A DNA stretch of 64,000 nt from Dendrophyllia cribrosa (lineage: Eukaryota > Cnidaria > Anthozoa > Scleractinia > Dendrophylliidae), in contig JAJLRJ010000005.1 of assembly GCA_024195265.1 (NCBI GenBank), positions 25,814,322 through 25,878,321 on the forward strand. The letters run 5' to 3'. Below are positions 55,282 to 64,000 of this stretch, piece by piece (position 1 is the first letter of the stretch; each line of letters starts with the position of its first letter). Both the position numbers and the translations under genes were made by a program. The notes under the pieces were generated by a model, which saw nothing but the letters and a program-made list of their open reading frames with translations, searched no databases and had not been told where the DNA came from.

Positions 55282-55311
55282 CTCCAAGAACAATTTCCAA
55301 CAAGGATAGCC
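55282..55311 (-). CDS. CUB receptor gene, 30-nt exon: second half of signal peptide
   Basis: The acceptor TTTTGTATTGTTTTGACAG ends at 55312 and the donor TTGGAG/GTAAGG opens the intron at 55281. The phase 1-1 exon encodes GLSLLEIVLG and joins the first exon in frame to give MFLQLLTGLSLLEIVLGA, a plausible signal peptide with cleavage after Gly/Ala just before the first CUB1 Cys. Both splice sites are good. Small size limits certainty, but frame and position agree with the rest of the gene. Confidence 0.65.
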
Positions 55312-55423
55312 CTGTCAAAACAATACAAAATAATTAAACTGATTGTGCTGAAAATGTACCAGTGAGAACAAATCAAAGATATAACATTTCTATCAGAGAA
55401 CAACACCTGACAAATAACATTCT

Positions 55424-55542
55424 GGTGCAATTTTGTCCTGGTGCAAATTTTATTTTCCTTTGTTTTTGGGTATGGTAATATATAATAATGAGTTTTAAAC
55501 AATTAGGAAAATAAAACTTGCACCAAGGATAAAATTGCACCA
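55424..55542 (+). repeat. Hairpin family copy 4
   Basis: The left arm GGTGCAATTTTGTCCTGGTG-CAAATTTTATTTTCC and right arm GGAAAATAAAACTTGC-ACCAAGGATAAAATTGCACC pair with several mismatches. The loop TTGGGTATGGTAATATATAA is the family core. Confidence 0.8.
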
Positions 55543-55936
55543 CAACATACATGTATACATGTACCATGAGTCAGGGCTTCTGAATATACATATAATTATG
55601 TACATACATGTATGTGATGGTGCAATTTTGCACAATCAATACAATTATTGCAGGCCTCAAATCGCACCAAATTGCATACACGTCACAGTAATTTGCTAAT
55701 TAAAACATATTTATTCAAAAATCACATAAATTGAACAAATTTATGAGCAAAACTAGGATTTGAAACTGAAAATGTAAAAAAAGAGCACTTTTTCAGCTTG
55801 GCTTAAATTTTTATTCATGACCCAAACTTGATTCAGGCTTCAACACTGTCTTGATTTGTGTCACAAATACATGTACAATGTAAACTAGAGGCTGGTTACA
55901 TGAGCCCAGGCTTAAGCAAGGTTCGCTAAGTGAGTC

Positions 55937-55969
55937 AAATACACACACACATGTGTACACACACACACA
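55937..55969 (+). repeat. (AC)n-rich simple repeat
   Basis: Two AC runs separated by ATGTGTAC. Confidence 0.8.
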
Positions 55970-57191
55970 AAAAAAACATCACAAGATCTCGGTATCAGCT
56001 ACCCTGAGACTGAGATTTTTTCCATGTCGACCTCTTTGTCATTGCGTTCACCGGGCCAGCCTGGCTATAACAGTGCCAGCAAAACATTTTGCTTTAGAGC
56101 AAGCCTGCTTGCCTGTAAATTGTCATTACAGATTGTATTACTTTTTAAATGACATAAAGAGGTATACAAGACTAATAAGCAAGAAACAAAAATGAACCAA
56201 AATGATGAAACAATCCTAATTAATTTCAAACATTCTATGCTTTGCAATCATTAAATCAAAACAACAATCCAGCCCTAAGAAAAGTTTTTTTGTATAACAT
56301 TTGAGCTTATTGGAGAGGTTTGATGGTCAGGAATGTATACATGTACATGTAATAAAATTAGTATTGATTTTGAGATAGCAGATCCACTGTTATTTCAAGC
56401 AGAACCATGGCTGTACTCATGTTTGAATGCAAACAATGAAAAAAAACATCCATGACAACCTTAAAGCCATGGAAAAGGACTATTGACTACATGTAGTTCA
56501 CTAAGATGGCTCTATCAAATAAATGCTTTGAATACTCTAATAAATATTATTGGAAGTCCATTTGCAAAACTAAACTTCATTTTATAGTTCCTCGCGAAGC
56601 GAGGGCCGAAAACTTAGGCCCAAACGTAGCGAGGTTAATAAATTTGTCGTGCCTCGGGAGCTAAGCCGCGCAAATTCGAGCGAAAAATATATTATTTTAT
56701 ATATATTAAATACATGTATACTTGATGATGTCCTGCAGTTGCCTGGCAACAATGTGGTACTACTTCATGTAAGCCTATATAGGAGCATGGTAAACAAAGA
56801 TGGCGGACGGTAAATGGTATGCGAACCATCGAAAGGACCTTTTACCAACGTTTTTGGTTGCAATGAAGACGAAGTGGAATGGCAAAAAGCCTTGTATGCA
56901 AATCAAGAGTTTCGACTTACGGTGTACCCTCCCCCGAGCTTCATGAGGTTCTGCGAGACACGTGTTTCTAGTTTATTTATAGTTGCCAAGGGTTTAGTGA
57001 CACAGCATATATTTTCTGCATTCCACAGACAATGTGATATGTGTCAAATATGAACCATGGTACCATAACTACATGTATGTATAATATTTTATTTTATGTA
57101 CAGGTGGTGTTTGGCAGTAGAAATTATTTTCAACAATTACTAAAATTAGAGTAATTAGTTAACCATAAAAGGAGAAAAAATAATACTGTAC

Positions 57192-57213
57192 CTGTTAAAA
57201 GTTGAAGAAACAT
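57192..57213 (-). CDS. CUB receptor gene, start exon
   Basis: ATG at 57213 opens MFLQLLT and the donor TTAACAG/GTACAG follows at 57191, leaving one base (phase 1). Joined to 55282-55311 it completes a signal peptide. An AG at 57244-57245 (TCTATTACAG) could be the acceptor of a 5' UTR intron, so transcription may begin further upstream (higher coordinate). The start was chosen because it is the only ATG that gives a hydrophobic leader in frame with all later exons. Total model without the optional microexon: 1623 nt, 540 residues plus stop. Confidence 0.6.
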
Positions 57214-58240
57214 CGCAGTTTTTTATGCAAACTATTCTTATATCTGTAATAGATAAAATAAATAAATTTAAAATAAATCTACATGTGAAAAATACACTAC
57301 ATGTACAGTCAGTCAAGGCCATAAATTTTACAGCAAGCGAAATTTATGATTAATACGTCTAAAAAAACTGAAAACTAAAGAATAATAGTCAGCTTTTTAG
57401 GTCAACTTACATGAGCTTCTTACATGTACTAGCTTGCTTCTCGATCATGAATTCGAAGCAGCTGTTATTATTGTGTTTTTAACATTGTACACTGAATACT
57501 GTAAGCTGACGCTTAAGGTCAAATAAGACGCAGACACACAAACAAGCATTAAATTTATGGCTGTTTATTCGAGTTTACTTGCTTAGATGAAAACATCTGG
57601 TCGAGCCATAATTTAAACTTTAACTAACGCATTCAACAGCTGATTCAATTCAGGTCAGGATTTCAAAACCGTCATAAATTTCACAAAAAAGGTTTAATAT
57701 ACTCACTCGGCAACCTTATGTTAATTTGAAGGTGGGGCGTCAATAAAGCAATTTCTTGAAAGGGTTTTAGTAGCTACAGTATGCTAAAAGAATATTAATT
57801 ACGCAACAACAGCTGCTGTATATGAACGTGCACGGTCAGTGAAAACAGTGCTGAAAACTACAGTCATAGCGCTGTAACCCATCATCGCAGCAATGTGAAG
57901 CTATCGACCAAGCTACAATTCATTAGTTTACTCACCACAGACAAAAAGCTGTTAATGGCTCAGCCTTAATCTTGCCAGTTGTCCTGGATTCGTTTCTTCC
58001 GATGAAATTTCTACCAAAACACCGTGGAAACATACGCGGAAATCGGTATGTACTTCATGGCTGAAAGCCATATAGTCGCGCATATTTTAATGCACTTTTT
58101 AATCGGGCTAATAAGGTCGCGGGGGACAGTTTCCGCTCATCAGTATGTATTTATGAAAAGAGTATGCACGAAGCGCGACGGCTGATACCGAAACTGCGCG
58201 AAATATTCACGAACAGGCTCTGTAATGTTTCTGCATCAAT

Positions 58241-58430
58241 AATAGACAAATTCGGCTAACGCAATGTTGTACCCAATTCAAACCTTCTGGGAATAAGATT
58301 CTTTGTTCACAATATTTCCATATAATTTCCATGTCAATGCTTCATTGATATGGAAATATGACAAACAAAGAGTTCTAATCCCAAAAGGTTTGAATTGGGT
58401 ACAAGAATGCGTTAGCCGAATTTGTCTATT
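58241..58430. repeat. 190-bp fold-back with about 80-bp arms
   Basis: The arm AATAGACAAATTCGGCTAAC then GTACCCAATTCAAACCTT and TATTTCCATA is mirrored by ATATGGAAATAT, AAGGTTTGAATTGGGTAC and GTTAGCCGAATTTGTCTATT. Few mismatches, short loop. Confidence 0.85.
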
Positions 58431-59121
58431 GCAAAGCGCTGTCTGGTAAAATACACTATTTTTCAACGCATTGTTCTTTCTGCATGAAGTTTTGACAATA
58501 GCGGCCGTGGATTAAAATTAGCAAAATTACCATAAGTATATAATTCGTGTTTGCTCGGGAAGCCTTCGGAAGCGTAAAAACAAGCAATTTTGTGTCCAAG
58601 AATTCAGCGCGGATAGAGAATTTCATGAGTTGAAACTGCAGAAAGGTAAACTAGGTGTATTGTAGATTGTCATATCTGACTCAAAATTTTTAAATAGGCT
58701 TTCAAAAGGGAAGATATGAGGCTTCAAATTCTAACATCGACAATTTTACTCCTTTAAAAGCTAATAACTTTTAATTGAAGTTGAAATAAAAAAATCGGAG
58801 TCAGATATGACACGATAGACGTTTTGACGGATCAGTGAGTGGTGAAATCAACTTGCTTTGTGTTCTTCTCGAGGAGCAAACTTGGACACAAAACCACGTT
58901 TTAAAAAAAAACATAGCTTTAGTCGCTTACAGCATTGCCGCAAAGCGCGATCTCTTCAATAATAACAATCTTTATGCACTTCCATTATTCGCCAATATCT
59001 CTGTTAAATTTTAGCGAAATCGGATTCCAAACGTTCACGATATAACGCTTTTTAAAGTGCACCTCTGCTAAAATTTTGCCTTATGAATTTATTCATGGAC
59101 AGGTATCCCCCGCGACCTTAA

Positions 59122-59283
59122 AGGCCCATGTTCACCCCATCTGCTTTGCGCGCCCGAGCTGATTTTCCCACAGACGGAAAATCGAAAAATCGACGTGCCA
59201 GCCAATCATAACGCTACATTGAACAATTGAACCGTTTCAAAAAAAACACAAGCGCGCAAAGCAGATTGGGTGAACATGGGCCT
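59122..59283. mobile_element. 162-bp MITE with TTAA duplication
   Basis: TTAA at 59118-59121 and 59284-59287 flank AGGCCCATGTTCACCC... and ...GGGTGAACATGGGCCT, inverted repeats of about 34 bp including ATCTGCTTTGCGCGC. PiggyBac-like form; non-coding. Confidence 0.85.
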
Positions 59284-59769
59284 TTAATTTTTGTGTCTAC
59301 TGGTTGCGTAGCAACCGTAGACACTATCCCAGAAGTTGTGTAAGTCCGTAATGCAACAATAGAATATACGTGACAATGGAATTATACGTCAACAATGGAA
59401 TATTCGGAGAGTTTTTCGGACAGTGTTCGAATCTCCGAGAGATCTCGGCGATGTTGTCGTCGCAATCGATCCTGGTCGGTCAGTCATCGGCAGTTTACGT
59501 AGCCTGTGAACAGGCTTCTATCTGGGGAATTTGCTTAGGTTAAAATCGGCGAGCGAAGCGAGGACTGGGGAAAAGGGGCTGCTAAGCCTGTGGACTCGCC
59601 TTTGATGCCGCCGTTCCATGATACCAGAGTCTGGTATCTTGAGCTGATTGGTCAGATCACTTGGTGTTGACAGGTATGCGATGATTGACGACACATGGTG
59701 ACATCTGAAATGCCTGGCTCCCTAAATTTGCATAATTATTCCATTTGCTGGCTTAAATGATAAACAAAC

Positions 59770-59943
59770 ATGGCGACTCGTCGCATGCAATTTTCAGATC
59801 TCGATTTTGAGAAATGAGAGAAAGCTTTGAGCGATTCGTTGCGAAATTGTTCGCATATACCGAGACTTAAAGAAGAGCAAAAGCTGTGTCTAAAGTCTGT
59901 GGCAAAAAAGCAAGATGTTTTTGGAATTTTGCCGACTTGATTT
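59770..59943 (+). pseudogene. RecQ-helicase-like N-terminal fragment, broken
   Basis: From ATG at 59770 the frame reads MATRRMQFSDLDFEK, stops at TGA (59815), then continues EKALSDSLRNCSHI, PRLKEEQKLCLKSVAKKQDV, FGILPT, stops at TGA (59938) and ends FTK. LKEEQ...DVFGILPT followed by a damaged G-x-G-K-(S/T) position is the motif 0 and Walker A start of RecQ-family DNA helicases, where LPTGFGKS-like text is expected. The Walker A Gly codon is now TGA. Only this first part exists inside the TIR element, so I read it as a captured, dead exon of a host or element-borne helicase. Confidence 0.6.
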
Positions 59944-59985
59944 ACAAAACATTAATATAACCATGCTGCAGATTATCTATATCTG

Positions 59986-60249
59986 TTGGATGCCAAATCA
60001 AACGCTATTGCAAAACAACCAGGGTTTATCCTAGCTCCACTGAGACACCGTGACAACTCAACTACAGAACTTACTAAGGATCTAAAAATTATTGCAATAA
60101 TTCATGATTTCAGTTATTGCAGGGGAATTATTGACTACGGCTTTTTGAGACTCGGAGCTAAGATGCAGCTAGATGCCTATTACCGTGTGGCCGGAAACAC
60201 TATAATCCGCCGAGATCAAAAGGTCAATAGAGCGTTTTCACTCACGTGA
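59986..60249 (+). pseudogene. Unidentified 87-codon ORF in the 9-bp-TSD element
   Basis: The frame holds DAKSNAIAKQPGFILAPL, LTKDLKIIAIIHDFSYCRG and LGAKMQLDAYYRVAGNTIIR, then runs into the nested element at 60228, which supplies its last residues and stop. I do not recognise it. It may belong to the same captured gene as the helicase fragment or be chance. Confidence 0.25.
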
Positions 60250-60384
60250 CCTTCAGTCCCGTGGGACTCAAATGACAAAGGCCATGGCAGCCATGTTGGT
60301 GTTCCTAACAAAAGAAGTTAATTAAAATTATTTTGTAAGGGAACACCAATATGGCGGCTATGACGTCAAGTGAAAACGCTCTAT
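60228..60384. mobile_element. 157-bp TIR element, TAGAGCGTTTTCAC family
   Basis: TAGAGCGTTTTCACTCACGTGA and GACGTCAAGTGAAAACGCTCTA are inverted ends shared with the 23697-24257 element. The middle pairs GGTGTTCCTAACAAAA-type text with GGGAACACCAATATGGCGGC. It is nested inside the 59500-60723 element and so inserted after it. Confidence 0.8.
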
Positions 60385-60978
60385 ATCATCGAAGAGAACA
60401 AATTCATTACTGTGATCTAAAGGCGTAATTCTCTCTGAAGTCTTACGAGGAAAGCTTTATACTTTAGGCTTTTTAAATACTTTTTTGCGAAGAGTGGGAG
60501 TCGTGTTTAGCCTGTCTATTTTATACTACTACCGATGCATTAAACAGAATAAAAACATGACAACTTGTTGACAATATAATAACATGATAATTACTAGGCG
60601 GCATCAAAGGCGAGTCCACAGGCTTCGCCGCCCTTTCCCTCTTCCCCAGTTCGCGCTCGGCTCGCTTCGCTCGCCGATTTTAACCTAACCCAATTCCCCA
60701 AAAAGAAGCCTGTTCACAGGCTACAGTTTACGTGATTCTTCGTCAGTTTTCGACTTACTATCGACTGAAATGTTGAAGATACGTTCCTTCTTTTGGTTTG
60801 CATGTGCTTTATACGTCAACTTCAACCTGTGCGGCTTCGCTTGTGCTGGATTTGGTTTTTTAAACAATGATTTTGCTTTATTTTGTAACAAAAACCGGGC
60901 ACGTCTTTCAAGGAATGTTTTAAAGATCTTTTGACCGGAAAGTTTCCAGAAGAATGACCATCAATGATCAAAGTGTAT

Positions 60979-61348
60979 ACCTGCCAACTTTTTCCGAGTG
61001 ATAGGCGTGAGAATTTTTTCGTGGAAGTGCCAGGATTTCCGAAGGCGACCCGACCAAATCCGAAGAGAACCCGATCTCTTCCGAAGATGTCCGATGTTTT
61101 CCGAAGATGTTCCGAACCTCAGACCTCAGTTATTGTAATGTTCAGAACGATAAAAACCTACAAAAAAGTGCCATATTTTCGTAAACGTAACTATATTTTT
61201 AATTGGCTCTTGCGATCAGTTAAGGCTGATAGCTCAAATTTGTATGTCAGGCGTGAGAAATGGCTCCATAGGCATGAGTAGGCGTGAGATCGGAGTTTTG
61301 GACTCGCAGGCGAGAGACTCGCGCCTAAGGCGTGAGACTTGGCAGGTC
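60979..61348. repeat. Candidate TIR element (CCTGCCAAC / TTGGCAGG ends)
   Basis: ACCTGCCAACTTTTTCC with AGGCGTGAGA at the left mirrors AGGCGTGAGACTTGGCAGGT at the right. Inside, TTCCGAAGA-type motifs repeat about six times between 61030 and 61110. Non-coding. Confidence 0.6.
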
Positions 61349-61454
61349 TAAAAGTGTTTGTTTCGCGGCCATTGTGGAATGATTTTATACGCAACTCCGT
61401 GGCTCCATGTCCAGTGTTTGACGTTTGTTTACTTAAATAATTGTTCTTTGAGAA

Positions 61455-61575
61455 AAACAAATCTCCTTCGGGAGATAAATAATTCCAGCAATGGGACAAA
61501 ATACCTCCTTTCGGAGACAAACAATCCCAGCAATGGGACAAGAAACCTCCTACCCTGTACGCGAGACAAACAATC
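61455..61575 (+). repeat. Three-unit tandem repeat with small stems
   Basis: Units of about 45-48 bp share ACAAACAATCCCAGCAATGG and GACAARAAACCTCCT, with inner stems such as CTCCTTCGGGAG and CTCCTTTCGGAG. The third unit has diverged (CCTGTACGCGAG). Confidence 0.7.
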
Positions 61576-62587
61576 CAGTCTACATTCGGCCCGTCATTCA
61601 TGAAAAGCAAAACATTCTATCTGTGATCCGTGAAATTATCCTTGTCCATGATTCGTGATTACGAAATTGAGGATCGGTGAAACGGTTCAGCTAGTCTGAG
61701 AGACGCTGTATGAAATATTAGCCTTATAAATGTGACCCTATAGACATCCATATGTTGTGAAACATGACACGTTCTACCTACCTAGTACATTAATTTAATA
61801 ATTTCACAACACATAACAGGATTGTCCCTCTTCTGATCTTGTGAGACTGAAATTTTAAAATTTTCGATGGGGAGGCATACCACCAGACTCCCCTAGAAGA
61901 AGCACATTTCACTTATTAGCTTATTTTTATGCATTTCTGGCCGCAGCCGCAGCCGCTCCATAAAAACAAAAACACGCATAATTCCTACTTATTGCTAATC
62001 ATTTCTGATCATCTGGATTAGTAGCAGTTTAACAACTTCGAAACATTGCCTAGATCATATACAAACATCTGAGGCAACATCACGAGTTTCAAAAACGTGA
62101 TTCGTGAAATGCATTTTCAGAACACCGAAAACAGTGAACTGATTAGGAGAAAACGACCGCGAGTCGTGATCGGTACACCCTCTTCACCACCCTGTTTTCT
62201 GGGCTTAATTTTCAATTCCTGAACATTCCAATTTTACCACCAGTAGACACATGTAGTCGTTGACTATCTATTTTTAATTGTTGCCAAGCCAGTCTGATTT
62301 ATAAAATGAACGGTGTTCCGTAGTCACTTATTGACACGCCGGGGGTGTTCGATATGAAATGACGGGGTGTTTTTTTAGAATTTGATTAGATGGGCATGGT
62401 TGAGAAGAAGTTTTATCGCTAAGAGTTAGTAATTGTAAATTTTATATGGAAGTCTTCCCCCCGGATTTTGGAGATTTGAGAGTAGAAAAGTTAATATGTA
62501 GTGTAGGCGAAGTAAATGGGGATGTGGGTAGGCTAATAAATTGATTAAATGGTTGTTTGTGTAAAGGGTATTTGTTTATACCCGGCG

Positions 62588-62690
62588 GTATCAATCAATG
62601 AAAATCAATCAATGATTGCAATCAATATAATCAATAATAATCAATAATAATTAATTGATTGATATTGATTGGTTCAACCAATCAATAGAA
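62588..62690. repeat. ATCAAT-rich low-complexity array
   Basis: AATCAAT and its complement ATTGATT recur more than ten times, making the stretch self-complementary. It ends just upstream of the 62742 repeat. Confidence 0.75.
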
Positions 62691-62741
62691 ATCGAAACTC
62701 ACTCACCGACACGTCTTAATTTTATTGATTATTATTGATTT

Positions 62742-63895
62742 TTAGCGGAGCACTTGCCGGGCCGAAGGCCCGGATGCGCAGCCCCATACTCATAGAACCC
62801 ATGCCGTCATTTTTCATGGTCATGGCTAGCTTAATGTTTCGCGGGCGCGTTGTGTGCCCGCCGCCGAACGCCCGCCGTACGCTTTGGGCTAGCTCGTACG
62901 ACGTCATCAACATCCGGGATCTTTGAGGCTTTGTTTTTCGCGCGGCTACACAGCCGTCAGCTCGGTAAACATGTTTTAAAAAGTTTGGATCTTTCGCTGG
63001 TCAGTGTTTAGCGGACAAGTAAAGTCGTTATTTCCCTGCATTTTTTCGCGGTTTGCTACTCAAGACAGGGATACTAATTAAGGGATACTCAGAAGCCGCT
63101 TTAGTAGAAAAAGAAGAGCTTTCTGGGATAAAATCTTGCTTCGAGGAACTTCTTTTCAATGCGGGGAGATATGTTTGTTTTTATTACGGATTTCAGAACC
63201 AAAGGAGCGGAGATTTAGAGATTAACAAGCAAGCGAGGGACTCAAAGGTAAACTGAACAGATTACATTTTTCGTTGGGAATTTATGTTGATATCAATCTG
63301 TGATTGACTTTTTCTTTGTGTTCTTGTGTAGTTTTGGAGAATTATTTTAATTAAAACGAGCTTATCTTCAGTTGTATCGATTTCTTGAATTTCATCGAAG
63401 GCAGCTTGATGCGCTATATTAAAATGGTACGCGTTTTGCTTTTAAACATAAACTGATGGAGATTTGAATCAAATTTGTCGAAAGAAGATTGTGTTGTCCA
63501 TTTTTATGTGTTTGTTCATTCATTACATAAATTGAAAAGCGATTTAATGGAAACAAAACAAGACTTAGACTTCACTCGCGTCGCCTTATGCAAATATTTT
63601 TGTGTATTTTTGCAATTTTGATTTCCAAATCAGTTTCTCGAGCAATTTTTGGCAAACAACAACTGTATTTTATTCGGAAAGTAGTCGTACTAGTTATTCT
63701 AGACAGAGAAAAGTTGTTTTTGTGAACTTTTGTGCGGTCTAAATGTACTGTGCAGACTGTCGGGTAATAAGCCTTAAGCTTACTGTTTTTGAGAATTGCT
63801 AAAACTGAAAAATAGCCCGGTCGTCAATTTTAATTCTTGTGCTTCCGACCTTTCACCTTAGTTAAGTTTCACCTTAGTTAAGCTTGTTCAAAGTG
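62742..63895 (+). repeat. Uninterrupted copy of the dispersed 1.15-kb repeat
   Basis: It begins TAGCGGAGCACTTGCCGGGC and runs without the 5.1-kb insertion through GGGCCGAAGGCCCG, CGCGCGGCTACACAGCCGTC, GACAGGGATACTAATTAAGG, CTCGCGTCGCCTTATGCAAA and CGGTCTAAATGTACTGTGCA. It shows the pre-insertion state of the split copy at 43056/49157. Terminal repeats and a coding frame were not found, so the family type is unknown. Confidence 0.85.
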
Positions 63896-64000
63896 CTACG
63901 CTGTTAGGCTCAGCCTATCTATATATATTATAGATAATCAATAACTGGTTATGCAACAGTAAAACCTGAGCTTTTACGGCGTATGTACGTCACGCGTCAT

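Larger units (their letters stand above)
57244..59499. other. No gene seen; upstream region of the CUB gene
   Basis: Promoter and 5' UTR of the minus-strand CUB gene should lie in the first part, but no TATA box or initiator stands out. Apart from the fold-backs at 58241 and 59122 nothing is recognisable. Confidence 0.4.
59500..60723. mobile_element. 1.22-kb element with long TIRs and perfect 9-bp TSD, carrying coding fragments
   Basis: CAGTTTACG occurs at 59491-59499 and at 60724-60732. The ends TAGCCTGTGAACAGGCTTCT and AGAAGCCTGTTCACAGGCTA lead into imperfect inverted repeats of about 115 bp that include GTTAAAATCGGCGAGCGAAG and GAGTCCACAGGCTTC-like / GGACTCGCCTTTGATGCCGCC. The 9-bp duplication and long TIRs suggest a Mutator-like element (inference). 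Inside are a broken RecQ-like helicase start (59770), an unidentified ORF (59986) and a nested small TIR element (60228). Confidence 0.88.

Noticed and set aside
56814..57053. Plus-strand ORF after ATGGCGGACGG
   Set aside because: It lies opposite the CUB gene start, overlaps a repeat-like ATGGCGG context, and shows no motif or conserved extension.
1..64000. A multi-gene defence or biosynthetic cluster
   Set aside because: Only two host genes are supported and nothing links them functionally; the remaining structure is explained by mobile elements.

Overview
The window is eukaryotic, intron-containing, AT-rich and dense with transposon debris. It most resembles an invertebrate metazoan, and I infer an anthozoan cnidarian such as a coral or sea anemone. 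The reasons are an intronless class A receptor gene, a CUB receptor gene with long phase-1 introns, and many short TIR/fold-back elements, LINEs and a tRNA-headed SINE of types common in anthozoan genomes. The species cannot be fixed from sequence alone.

Two host genes are well supported. (1) At 12010-13140 (+), a complete single-exon class A (rhodopsin-like) seven-transmembrane receptor of 376 aa, followed by two decayed tandem copies of its own 3' end. (2) On the minus strand between 57213 and 28551, a multi-exon type I membrane protein: signal peptide (split by an intron), CUB1, CUB2 (split over two exons), Ser-rich stalk, one TM helix and a Pro/Gly/Tyr-rich cytoplasmic tail built of 11-residue repeats. 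My model has seven exons, plus an optional 30-nt microexon, with every intron in phase 1. It encodes about 540 aa. Inferred role: a surface receptor or adhesion protein with CUB ectodomains and a tail able to bind WW/SH3-type partners; the ligand is unknown.

Layout: 1-5850 has no recognisable host gene and several small TIR elements. 5853-8165 is a decayed L1/Tx1-like LINE. 9.4-10.9 kb holds two TIR elements. 12.0-13.45 kb is the receptor and its 3' duplications. 13.5-28.5 kb is gene-poor, with many inverted-repeat elements and one fragment of a repetitive coding family (20293-20526). 28.5-57.2 kb is the CUB gene; its introns hold a 9-bp-TSD TIR element (38176-39503), a three-level nested insertion (43-49.4 kb), a rearranged LINE in two opposed halves (49.7-51.5 kb) and copies of a self-complementary hairpin family. 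57.2-64 kb is gene-poor and contains a 9-bp-TSD element carrying a broken RecQ-helicase-like coding fragment (59500-60723), and a nearly intact copy of the roughly 1.15-kb repeat that is split by the nested insertion upstream.

No operons, CRISPR arrays, rRNA genes or convincing functional tRNA genes were seen. Splice sites were assigned by eye from GT/AG signals, reading frame and phase. Transposon superfamilies were inferred from TIR and TSD form only, because almost no transposase reading frames survive.
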